NCBI GenBank assembly: GCA_905215555.1
Contig: CAJMQU010000002.1
Location: 186,001 to 250,000 of the forward strand
Source of the DNA: an uncultured bacterium
Lineage (GTDB): Bacteria > Bacteroidota > Bacteroidia > Bacteroidales > Bacteroidaceae
DNA: 64,000 bases
Direction: 5' to 3'
The notes under the pieces are model-generated. The model was given only the letters and a program-made list of their open reading frames with translations. It did no database searches and had not been told where the DNA came from. Below are positions 9,293 through 17,634 of this stretch, piece after piece; position 1 is the first letter of the stretch, and the number at the start of each line of letters is the position of its first letter. The translations under genes and the position numbers were made by a program.

Positions 9293-10747
9293 TTATTTGA
9301 GTATTTCTGCCTGCTTATACACTCCAAAACTGTGGATCGCGGGACAGGCACGTCCGTCTTCGATGCGCAAGCGTACATATTTTGCAGTCACCGGGGTGAA
9401 ACGTACAATCCATTTATATCCGATACATTGCTTCCCGCTGGCTTCGGGGATGGGAGTCCATTCTTTGCCATTAGTAGAGTATTCTACACTCCAACGTGAG
9501 GTTCGGTGCCCCAATTCTATAACTTCTTCAGCCATGAGGCAGTCGAAAGTGACGGAACGGGGTAAGGTGAAGGTAATGTCACTTTTTACGTTACCGTCGC
9601 GTCCTGCATAGTAAGTTTGTTTGTTGTTATCTATCAGATATTTGACATCAAACTTACCTCCCCGGTTATTTGTTGCACTTACGCGGCTACCTGCCAGCAG
9701 ATTTTTACTGAAGGTTTCGCGAATACCCAGGTTGAGTTGAGCAATGTGTAAAGAGTCTTTTGAATGGAGTAATCCTCTGCGGTCGGGCGGCAGGTTCAAT
9801 AACAACACACTATTGTGTCCTACTGAGTTGCAGTAGATATCCCACAACTCTTTCACGGTTTTCACCCGACTGTCTTCTTCAGGATGGTAGAACCAACTGG
9901 GACGGATAGATACGTCGGTCTCGGCTGGTATGTATGCATCACCATCGTATATGCCTTCGTTCAGTGCCTGATAATAGGCTGCTTCATCACGGATAGCTAT
10001 GGAATCGGTAGTTGCCCAACAGGGATCTCCTGCCTGTCCGGCTTCGTTACCCATCCAACGCACATCGGCAAAAGGATATGAATTCTTCGTCCCGAAGATT
10101 ACACAATCAGGCTGTTTTTCACGTACAATTTTATGCCAATGGGTGTAGAGCGGCGTTGTTAGTTCATCAGCTCCTGCGCCATCCCACCAGGTTTCCCATA
10201 TCTTGCCATAATCGCTCATCAGTTCTTCCAGTTGTGCAGCATAATAATGCTTGTACTTTTCGGTACTATAATTCGGGTGAAGATGTTCGTGACGGTCGTG
10301 CGGTCCCAGATAGATACCGGCTTTGATTCCATATTCTTCGCAGGCATCCACGAATTCGCGTACAACGTCGCCTTTGCCTTCTTTCCATGTAGCGTTCTTT
10401 ACGCAATAGTCTGTATATTTGCTTGGCCAAAGGCAGAAACCGTCGGCATGTTTTGCTGTAAGGATAGCTGCCGGGATGCCGGCTGATTTCAGTGTTTGCA
10501 TCCACTGTTCGCAATCCAGTGCTGTGGGGTTGAAGATAGCTGTAGGTGCTTTACCGTCCCCTTCGTTGACAAAGTCCTCGAAGGTATTGATGCCGAAATG
10601 GAAGAAGGCGATCATTTCACGATTGTACCATTCTATCTGGCGGGGACTGGGAGTCAGTCCGCAAGGCTCAGGGGCTTTCTGACCTATGAGCGGAGTACTG
10701 GCTGCTGCAATTAATCCGGCAGTGAGGAATAGTTTTTTTAATTTCAT
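9293..10747 (-). CDS. GH29 alpha-L-fucosidase with C-terminal F5/8C domain
   Basis: The 484-residue exported enzyme belongs to glycoside hydrolase family 29, which removes alpha-L-fucose with retention. Signal peptide 1-22; catalytic barrel about 25-340 with MIAFFHFGINTF, ILTAKHADGFCLWPSKYTDY, GIYLGPHDRHE and ETWWDGAGADE, where the Asp of WWDG is the expected nucleophile. Residues about 345-480 form a discoidin/F5-8C-like beta-sandwich probably used for sugar binding. The short C-terminal layout resembles GH29 subfamily B, which prefers alpha-1,3/1,4 fucose, but that is an inference. It is the first gene of the minus-strand PUL operon, divergent from susC. Confidence 0.92.
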   Translation of the reverse strand: MKLKKLFLTAGLIAAASTPLIGQKAPEPCGLTPSPRQIEWYNREMIAFFHFGINTFEDFVNEGDGKAPTAIFNPTALDCEQWMQTLKSAGIPAAILTAKHADGFCLWPSKYTDYCVKNATWKEGKGDVVREFVDACEEYGIKAGIYLGPHDRHEHLHPNYSTEKYKHYYAAQLEELMSDYGKIWETWWDGAGADELTTPLYTHWHKIVREKQPDCVIFGTKNSYPFADVRWMGNEAGQAGDPCWATTDSIAIRDEAAYYQALNEGIYDGDAYIPAETDVSIRPSWFYHPEEDSRVKTVKELWDIYCNSVGHNSVLLLNLPPDRRGLLHSKDSLHIAQLNLGIRETFSKNLLAGSRVSATNNRGGKFDVKYLIDNNKQTYYAGRDGNVKSDITFTLPRSVTFDCLMAEEVIELGHRTSRWSVEYSTNGKEWTPIPEASGKQCIGYKWIVRFTPVTAKYVRLRIEDGRACPAIHSFGVYKQAEILK

Positions 10748-11095
10748 GATTCGATTTAATTTTAGTAAATATAAGAATTAAGTATATGTGTTTTAGAACC
10801 GTAGGCAAAATTAAAAAAGGAAAGTTAGAAATTGGATTAAAATGGGGTTAGATCAGGGGTTAATAGTGGAATTTCTTTGTTAATCGTGGGGGATATTATT
10901 GGTGGCTGAATATATTTTTGTCTAACTACCAAATTGTATTTCTGACAATGGCGGTTAATAAAAAAGTGTTAGGGTTAACGCTGGTGTTAATCTGTGTTTA
11001 ATCTCCTCTTTAAGACGTGATTAGTAATTTTGCCTGTGTTTTGGAACCTTTACGGGGATATATCCCGTATGTAATACTAATAAAAACATAGTAGA
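10748..11095. promoter_or_regulatory. 348-bp divergent PUL promoter region (GH29 / SusC)
   Basis: Both directions carry the same -7 box, TAATTTTG: 11025-11032 on plus for SusC and 10806-10813 (as CAAAATTA) on minus for GH29. Neither has a clear TTTG -33. Near-palindromic GTTAAY words occur at 10859, 10879, 10954, 10974 and 10986, the first four as two pairs with a 20-bp period. The 17-bp word TTAATCTGTGTTTAATC (10987-11003) is shared with the promoter at 1441-1457. This fits activator-dependent, coordinated induction of the locus. Confidence 0.55.
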
Positions 11096-14000
11096 ATGAA
11101 AAACAATTATTTTTTAACTCGACCATCCTGTAAGCAGGCTTTATTTTTGACCTTGTGCATATTGATGGTCATGGTGCCGGTTTTTGTATGGGCACAATCG
11201 GGAAAACAACAGATCAAAGGACAAGTACTCGACGGACAAGGTGAGGCGCTTATCGGTGTCGCTGTTCGTAATCTGACAACTGCTGTCGGTGTCATTACTG
11301 ATATTGGCGGATTTTATGCAATTGAAGCTCAAAAAGGGGAGATATTGGAGTTTTCTTATGTGGGCTATAATACAGTGAAGAAGGAAGTCGGGAATTCTCC
11401 CAGTATCAGCCTTGTAATGACTGAGGACGTACAGGCACTCGATGAAGTGGTTGTGGTAGGTATGGGTACGCAACGTAAAGCCAGCGTTATCGGTTCTATT
11501 TCTTCAGTGCGTATGGCCGATTTGAAAGTTCCTTCCCGTTCTTTGGAGAACGCATTGGTCGGCCGTATGGCGGGTATTATTGGCGTACAGCGCTCCGGTG
11601 AGCCGGGCCAGGATGCTTCCAGTTTTTGGATTCGTGGTATCTCTACCTTCGGAGCCAACCAAGATCCGCTGGTTCTGGTAGACGGTGTGGAACGTTCCAT
11701 GACGAATATCTCACCGGAAGAGATAGAGAGTGTTTCTATCTTGAAAGATGCTTCGGCTACAGCTGTATATGGCGTTCGTGCCGCTAATGGTGTTGTTCTG
11801 GTGACCACACGTAAAGGTGAGGCGTCTGAAAAACCATCCATTGAGTTGAAGATGGAATATGGTGTCAGTCAGCTGACGCGTATGCCGAAGTTGCTGGATG
11901 GAGCCAGCTTCATGAAACTCTATAATGAGGCTAACGGCACACCTATTTATAGTGATGCGGTAATAGAAGCTACCCGTTTGGGGACTGATCCTTATCTTTA
12001 TCCGAATGTAAACTGGTTTGATGAAATTTTCAAGAAGAACTCGGATAATAGTAATATTTCGTTGAATGTGCATGGTGGCGGTAAAGTAGCGCGTTATTTT
12101 GTTTCTGTAGGTGTTATGAATGAGCATGGTAACTATAGAGACAACCCTGCCAATAGTTATAAGTCCAACATCTCTTTGACCAAGTATAACTATCGTGCCA
12201 ATGTAGATGTTTCTTTAAGCAAAAGCACAACTCTTGATCTGGAACTTGGTGGTTGGCTGATAGATAGCCATAACCCCGGTATGACGAGTTATGAACTTTT
12301 CGACAAGGCTTATACGCAGAATCCCATCAATATTCCCGTGCGTTATCCTCAAGGTTTTAATGAAGACGGTAGCCAACGTTATGTATGGGCAGGTAGCAAC
12401 TCTATCACGACCGAGAATCCCGCTGAGCGTCTGATGGGATCGGGCTATCGTACAGAATTTAAGAATCAATTCAACGGACAGGCGCGTCTGTCACAGGACT
12501 TTGGTAAGTGGGTGCCGGGTCTGAAAGCGAATGTCTCTTTTTCTTTTGATGCCTATACAAAGAACATTACGAAACGTACCAAGAAGGAATCTTACTATAT
12601 GGCTACGGGGCGCGATGATGCCGGTAATCTGGAGTTGAAGCAGATGTCTATCGGTGATGAATATCTGGGCTATGCAACGGAGCAGGAAGTAAACCGTGCC
12701 ATGGAATTGAAAGCACAGGTGTCCTACGAACGTGTATTTAATATCGTTCATCGTGTGGGAGGTATGGCTATGTATTATCATCGTGATTATCGCGACGGTA
12801 CGGCCGGCGAAGCTATTAAGTCGTTGCCCTATCGTAAACAAGGTTTGGCAGCGCGTGCTACTTACTCTTACGGCGACCGCTATTTTGCCGAGTTCAATAT
12901 AGGCTACAATGGCTCTGAGAATTTTCCTAAAGGTCAGCGTTTCGGTGTTTTCCCTGCCGGTGCTGTCGGCTATTTGATTTCTAACGAAAAATTCTGGCAG
13001 AACAGTTCCATCAATAATGTCATAAGTATGTTGAAATTGAAAGGCTCTATGGGTCTGGTAGGTGCGGAGGCTTTGCCCGATAATCGGCGCTATGCTTATC
13101 TCACTATCGTAGGCGATGGACTGGGAGGCTACATTTTCGGCCCTAACGAGACAAACTATGGAGGTACGGGTGAGAACCAGTATGGTGTGGTCAACCTGAC
13201 TTGGGAAAAAGGATTGAAGTCTAATATTGGTGTGCAAGCCGAGTTTTTCGGTGGTGCTGTTTCGTTGGATGTAGATTACTTCTATGAAAAACGTAAGGAC
13301 ATCTTGATTCAGCGTAACTCTCTGCCGGGTATTGCAGGTATCAACGACATGCCATTTGCCAATCTGGGACAAATGGAGAATAAGGGTGTGGATGGTACGA
13401 TTGAATACAACAAAAGTATCCGTGATTTCAGCATGCGCCTTTACGCCAACGGAACCTTTACACACAACACCGTACTCGATCAGGATCAACCCGACTACCA
13501 GTTCAAATATCAAAATCGTGTGGGTAAAAGACATAACCAGCAGTTTGGACTGATAGCTTTGGGATACTTTAATGATGAGGCCGAAATTGCTAACAGCCCC
13601 AAGCAACAGTTTGGCACTGTACGTCCGGGTGATGTGAAGTATCTTGATGTTAATGGTGACGGTATTGTTGACAGTAATGACCAGGTAGCTATCGGTTATT
13701 CGTCTATTCCTGAAATTGTTTATGGTTTCGGTACCCAGTTGATGTGGAAGGGCTTCGATGTCGGTATCTTCTTCCGTGGACAAACTCGCGTCTCTTACAT
13801 GTTGGGTGGTGAAGGTTTCGTTCCTTTTCAGGAAGGTGGAGACCGTGGAAACCTCTTTGTAGAAGCACTGGATCGCTGGACAGTTGAAAGTCCCCGCCAG
13901 GATGCATTCTATCCCCGCCTGAGCATCGGTGGTTCCACCAACAACTATCAGGAATCTACAAAGTGGCAGGTAGACGGCAGTTTCCTTCGCCTGGCAGATT

Positions 14001-14194
14001 TGGAAGTGGGGTACAGTTTCCCGAAGAAATGGATAGCTCCCATGTTTCTGAGTGGACTGCGTATCTACTTCCATGGCACTAATCTGGCTGTATTCTCTCC
14101 CTTTAAGATGTGGGATCCGGAGATTGGTAAAGGACGTGGCGATGCTTATCCCTTACAGCGTAAGTATAATTTTGGTTTGAGAGTTAATTTTTAA
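11096..14194 (+). CDS. SusC-like TonB-dependent outer membrane transporter
   Basis: The 1032-residue protein is a RagA/SusC-type TonB-dependent transporter that imports oligosaccharides across the outer membrane with its SusD partner. Signal peptide about 1-34; carboxypeptidase-regulatory-like domain about 38-115 (IKGQVLDGQGEALIGVAV); conserved segment DEVVVVGMGTQRKA at about 116-129; plug domain with IRGISTFGANQDPLVLVDGV and ILKDASATAVYGVRAANGVV; then the 22-strand barrel ending in aromatic Phe (NFGLRVNF). SusD follows after 12 nt. The large minus-strand open frames here are antisense shadows. Transcription starts probably near 11039 behind TAATTTTG. Confidence 0.96.
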   Translation: MKNNYFLTRPSCKQALFLTLCILMVMVPVFVWAQSGKQQIKGQVLDGQGEALIGVAVRNLTTAVGVITDIGGFYAIEAQKGEILEFSYVGYNTVKKEVGNSPSISLVMTEDVQALDEVVVVGMGTQRKASVIGSISSVRMADLKVPSRSLENALVGRMAGIIGVQRSGEPGQDASSFWIRGISTFGANQDPLVLVDGVERSMTNISPEEIESVSILKDASATAVYGVRAANGVVLVTTRKGEASEKPSIELKMEYGVSQLTRMPKLLDGASFMKLYNEANGTPIYSDAVIEATRLGTDPYLYPNVNWFDEIFKKNSDNSNISLNVHGGGKVARYFVSVGVMNEHGNYRDNPANSYKSNISLTKYNYRANVDVSLSKSTTLDLELGGWLIDSHNPGMTSYELFDKAYTQNPINIPVRYPQGFNEDGSQRYVWAGSNSITTENPAERLMGSGYRTEFKNQFNGQARLSQDFGKWVPGLKANVSFSFDAYTKNITKRTKKESYYMATGRDDAGNLELKQMSIGDEYLGYATEQEVNRAMELKAQVSYERVFNIVHRVGGMAMYYHRDYRDGTAGEAIKSLPYRKQGLAARATYSYGDRYFAEFNIGYNGSENFPKGQRFGVFPAGAVGYLISNEKFWQNSSINNVISMLKLKGSMGLVGAEALPDNRRYAYLTIVGDGLGGYIFGPNETNYGGTGENQYGVVNLTWEKGLKSNIGVQAEFFGGAVSLDVDYFYEKRKDILIQRNSLPGIAGINDMPFANLGQMENKGVDGTIEYNKSIRDFSMRLYANGTFTHNTVLDQDQPDYQFKYQNRVGKRHNQQFGLIALGYFNDEAEIANSPKQQFGTVRPGDVKYLDVNGDGIVDSNDQVAIGYSSIPEIVYGFGTQLMWKGFDVGIFFRGQTRVSYMLGGEGFVPFQEGGDRGNLFVEALDRWTVESPRQDAFYPRLSIGGSTNNYQESTKWQVDGSFLRLADLEVGYSFPKKWIAPMFLSGLRIYFHGTNLAVFSPFKMWDPEIGKGRGDAYPLQRKYNFGLRVNF

Positions 14195-14206
14195 ATAGAT
14201 ATTACT

Positions 14207-16117
14207 ATGAAATTGAAAAATATAATATTACCGATAGTAGCTGTACTAATGGTGTCATCGTGTGATTTTCTTGATAAGATGCCTGATGACCAGAAAACCA
14301 TGGATATGGTGTGGAAAAGCAGAAAGGAAACTGAGGCTTATCTTTACAGTGTTTATTCACAGTTACCTATTGAACACTCTATTTGGGGAGATGCCCCTTG
14401 GGTAGGTGCTTCTGATGAGTGTGACATGGTATGGGAACGTTATTTGACAGCCAGTATGAATGTAGGTAATTGGGGACCCAATAATCTTGAGTGGGATCAG
14501 TGGCCCAATTATTATAAAGCCATCCGTGCTTCGTTTGTATTTGAGAATAATGTGGACCTTTGTGAGGAGTTGACGGCTGAACTGAAAATACAGTATAAGG
14601 CTGAAGTGAAATTTCTGCGTGGTTTTTATTATTGGAAGTTGCTGCAACAATATGGTCCGTTTGTGCTGATTGATGAGGAAAAAGCTATGGACAGCGACTG
14701 GAATTCTTTCCCGCGTACTCCTTATGACGATTGCGTTGCTTATATTCTTCGAATGCTGGATGAAGCTTATCCGGACCTTCCTTTCTCATGGCAGGTGGAT
14801 AGAACATGGTTGGGGAAACCCGATAAAGTGGCTTGCCTGGCTGTGAAGTCGGAAGTGACCCTGATGGCTGCCAGTCCGCTATGGAACGGTAATCCGGCTT
14901 ATGCTTCTTTCAAAAATCATGATGGCACTCCGCTGGTGAATACTACTTATAGCGAGCAGAAATGGAAAGATGCCGCTGCTGCTGCCAAAGCTGTGATTGA
15001 TGCTGCTGAGAACAGTTCGGAAGTCAAGATAGCCCTTTATCGCAACGATGAGAACGGAGATGCCGTTTTCAATCCCTATAAATCGGTACGTAATGTACAT
15101 CTGGAAAAGTGGAATTGCGAAGTGCTGTGGGCTGTGACCAAATGTGATGCCAACGGTTTTGAAAGGCACGCGTGTCCGCGTCCCGGCGGTTGGAATGGTA
15201 TGGCGCCTACACAACGCCTGGTGGATGCTTTTTACATGGCCAACGGATATACCATTGATGATGAGGAAGGCGGGTATGTGGAAGAGGGCTTTGCCGAAGA
15301 GGCTCATCATAACTGGGTGAACGATAATGTTAATGAAATCCGTGACGGCAATTCCTGGGGACATCGCAAGAATGAGTGGAATATGTATGCTAACCGTGAA
15401 GCGCGTTTTTATGCAAGCATTCTCTACAATGGGCATCCTGTGTTGCAGGTATCTGCTGCCGACCGCGATATTTACTCTTCCGAGAAGAATAAAGACGGTT
15501 GGGGACGTGTAGAACTGTATGGCAGTGGTGTGTCGGGTGCCAACGGAGCTTCCGATCATTCGGCCACGGGTTATTTGCTCAATAAGTTCGTTCATTATGA
15601 TAGCAATCCTTACCGCGGACAGTATTACGGATGGCGCCAGCATACTTATATCCGTCTGGCGGGCATTTATCTGAACTATATTGAAGCTTTGAACGAGTAT
15701 GATCCGAATCATGCGGATATCAAGAAGTATTGGGACAGAATTCGTGAACGTGCGGGACTGCCTAGTATCTTCGATACCCATCCGGAGATAAAAGGTAATG
15801 CAGAGCTTCAGGCTGAATATATTATCCGTGAGAGGCAGATTGAGCTGTGTTTTGAAAGCGACCGTTATTTCACCACCCGCCGTCGTTTGCTTTCGGGCAA
15901 GGTGGATACCAAGCATACACCTGACCGCCGTATGTATGGTGACAACGGCAACATGTATGGTATGAATGTCTTTGCCGGAGATAGTTTCGAGTCAACGGAG
16001 TTTTATCAGCGCACTGTGTTTGAGCGTCGTGTGTTTGAAGATAAAATGTATCTGTACCCCATTTCTCAGTGGGAAATAGACCGTAACACCTCTTTGGTAC
16101 AGAATCCGGGCTGGTGA
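14207..16117 (+). CDS. SusD-like surface glycan-binding lipoprotein
   Basis: The 636-residue RagB/SusD family protein forms the lid of the SusC transporter and binds the target glycan at the cell surface. The signal peptide ends in VLMVSSCDFLDKMP, an SPII lipobox followed by the usual 'CDFLD' start of mature SusD proteins. Internal SusD hallmarks include EVKFLRGFYYWKLLQQYGPF (about 129-148, TPR region) and the C-terminal IRERQIELCFESDRYFTTRR region (about 547-566). It directly follows susC (12 nt) and precedes the DUF1735 lipoprotein. The binding specificity cannot be read from sequence. Confidence 0.95.
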   Translation: MKLKNIILPIVAVLMVSSCDFLDKMPDDQKTMDMVWKSRKETEAYLYSVYSQLPIEHSIWGDAPWVGASDECDMVWERYLTASMNVGNWGPNNLEWDQWPNYYKAIRASFVFENNVDLCEELTAELKIQYKAEVKFLRGFYYWKLLQQYGPFVLIDEEKAMDSDWNSFPRTPYDDCVAYILRMLDEAYPDLPFSWQVDRTWLGKPDKVACLAVKSEVTLMAASPLWNGNPAYASFKNHDGTPLVNTTYSEQKWKDAAAAAKAVIDAAENSSEVKIALYRNDENGDAVFNPYKSVRNVHLEKWNCEVLWAVTKCDANGFERHACPRPGGWNGMAPTQRLVDAFYMANGYTIDDEEGGYVEEGFAEEAHHNWVNDNVNEIRDGNSWGHRKNEWNMYANREARFYASILYNGHPVLQVSAADRDIYSSEKNKDGWGRVELYGSGVSGANGASDHSATGYLLNKFVHYDSNPYRGQYYGWRQHTYIRLAGIYLNYIEALNEYDPNHADIKKYWDRIRERAGLPSIFDTHPEIKGNAELQAEYIIRERQIELCFESDRYFTTRRRLLSGKVDTKHTPDRRMYGDNGNMYGMNVFAGDSFESTEFYQRTVFERRVFEDKMYLYPISQWEIDRNTSLVQNPGW

Positions 16118-16197
16118 CCGGTGTGGAGCCGGAGGTAAAGTAAGCTTCCGGTAGCTATTAATCATTATATAAATAAATTGTAACACAGTACTTCATT

Positions 16198-17511
16198 ATG
16201 AAAAAACATAAACTGATGACAGCAGCGCTGTTACTGAGTGTCAGCACCTTCTTTTCTTGCGAGGACGGGCTGAAGGATAACCTGATGGAAAGTAAAGTCT
16301 ATCTGGTGTCGAGTGGACTTCAGGAATTTGAAATATACAAGACAGGTATGCCGGCCACTTTCCAGTTGGCCATATATAAGTCGGGAGCGATAGAAACATC
16401 CTGTACTGCTTCCGTGGGGCTTTGTTCGGCTGACGAGTTGGAGGCATACAATATGCAGAATGAGACAGAATATAAGATAATGACAGAGGCCTGTTATGAA
16501 ATAGCGTCTTCTTCCGTGTCGTTTCAGGCTGACCGTAAGGACGTGAACCGTGTGGTAGACATTATTTTCAAGCCGGAAGCTATTGAGGCGTTGGGCGTGG
16601 GAAAATATGTGCTGCCTGTGAAACTTACGGAAGCTTCTATCGGCATTACCAGCGATAAGGCAATGGCTATTCTGGCTCCTACCGTTATTGAACCGATGGT
16701 TTATTTTGCATCATCGGGCGCTAAACTGAATCTGGGACTGGGGGCCGCCGACATGGCACATAACCTGAAGGTCGGTTTCAATGCTTCCAATACGCAGAAC
16801 ATTGTGTGCAATCTGGCGGTGGACGAGGATTACCTTGCAGCTTATAATGCAACAAGTCCTGTAGAGTTTGAACTTCTGCCCGAAAGTGCTTACACTTTAC
16901 CTGCCTCGGTCACTATTGTGGAAGACACTAAAGAAGTGACGGCAAAAGTGCCGCTGGCAGTTTCTACTCTGCCGCTCGGCAACTATTTATTGCCCATACG
17001 TCTTTCTTCCGAACGATTCAAGGTTCGCGAAGGCGATGATATGTATGTGGTCGAAATTGTCATTACTAATCCGGTGCTTGACACCAAAAAATGGACTATT
17101 ACTGCCAATACCGAAGAACCTGCAGAAACGGCACCCAATGGCCGGCCGGAAGCTATTATTGATGGAGATATCAATTCTTTCTGGCATTCGCAGTGGAGTG
17201 GTGGCTGGCAGGATTGGCCGCATATTATCATTATTGATATGAAAGACCGTTGTGAAGTTTTGAGCATAGATTATTATGGCAGGCAGTCCGGTGGCGACGC
17301 CAACACGAAAGACATGGAATTCTTCGTCAGCGATAATCAGAGTGATTGGAAGAGTATCGGTAAGTTTGAAGCCAAAAAGACAGCCGATATGCAGGAATTT
17401 GACACCGAGGATGCCGAAGGACGTTATCTGAAAGTAGAAATAACGAGTAGCCACGATGGGTCGAACAATACGAGTATCGGTGAACTCATTGTACACGGCA
17501 CGGTAATGTGA
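16198..17511 (+). CDS. DUF1735 + F5/8C surface lipoprotein (SGBP-like)
   Basis: A 437-residue lipoprotein with lipobox FFSCEDGL. Two DUF1735-type beta-sandwich repeats occupy about residues 28-280: compare VYLVSSGLQEFEIYKTG with the later MVYFASSGAKLNLGLGA. They are followed by a C-terminal F5/8 type C (discoidin) domain from about 290, with ATNGRPEAIIDGD-like NGRPEAIIDGDINSFWHSQW and a terminal TSIGELIVHG. Such proteins sit after SusD in many PULs and act as extra surface glycan-binding proteins or, rarely, as endo-acting enzymes; no catalytic motif was seen. It is the last gene of the susCD operon and ends before a strong terminator. Confidence 0.85.
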   Translation: MKKHKLMTAALLLSVSTFFSCEDGLKDNLMESKVYLVSSGLQEFEIYKTGMPATFQLAIYKSGAIETSCTASVGLCSADELEAYNMQNETEYKIMTEACYEIASSSVSFQADRKDVNRVVDIIFKPEAIEALGVGKYVLPVKLTEASIGITSDKAMAILAPTVIEPMVYFASSGAKLNLGLGAADMAHNLKVGFNASNTQNIVCNLAVDEDYLAAYNATSPVEFELLPESAYTLPASVTIVEDTKEVTAKVPLAVSTLPLGNYLLPIRLSSERFKVREGDDMYVVEIVITNPVLDTKKWTITANTEEPAETAPNGRPEAIIDGDINSFWHSQWSGGWQDWPHIIIIDMKDRCEVLSIDYYGRQSGGDANTKDMEFFVSDNQSDWKSIGKFEAKKTADMQEFDTEDAEGRYLKVEITSSHDGSNNTSIGELIVHGTVM

Positions 17512-17546
17512 TAGTCAGATAGGTAAGAAGATTGTTTTTATTGGGT

Positions 17547-17591
17547 TTCTCCTTGTTAAGACGGCTTGTCTTGGCAAGGAGAATTTTTTTT
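17547..17591 (+). terminator. Rho-independent terminator of the susCD operon
   Basis: TTCTCCTTG / CAAGGAGAA (17547-17555 and 17575-17583), with an inner AAGAC/GTCTT stem, is followed directly by eight T residues. It lies between the convergent DUF1735 gene and the membrane-tethered regulator. Confidence 0.92.
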
Positions 17592-17634
17592 ACGTTAGCG
17601 GATAGAGAAGGATTGTCACGTTTGTCACTATCCG

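Noticed and set aside
12491..14074. 527-codon minus-strand open frame
   Set aside because: Fully antisense to susC, with no family likeness; a by-product of codon bias.
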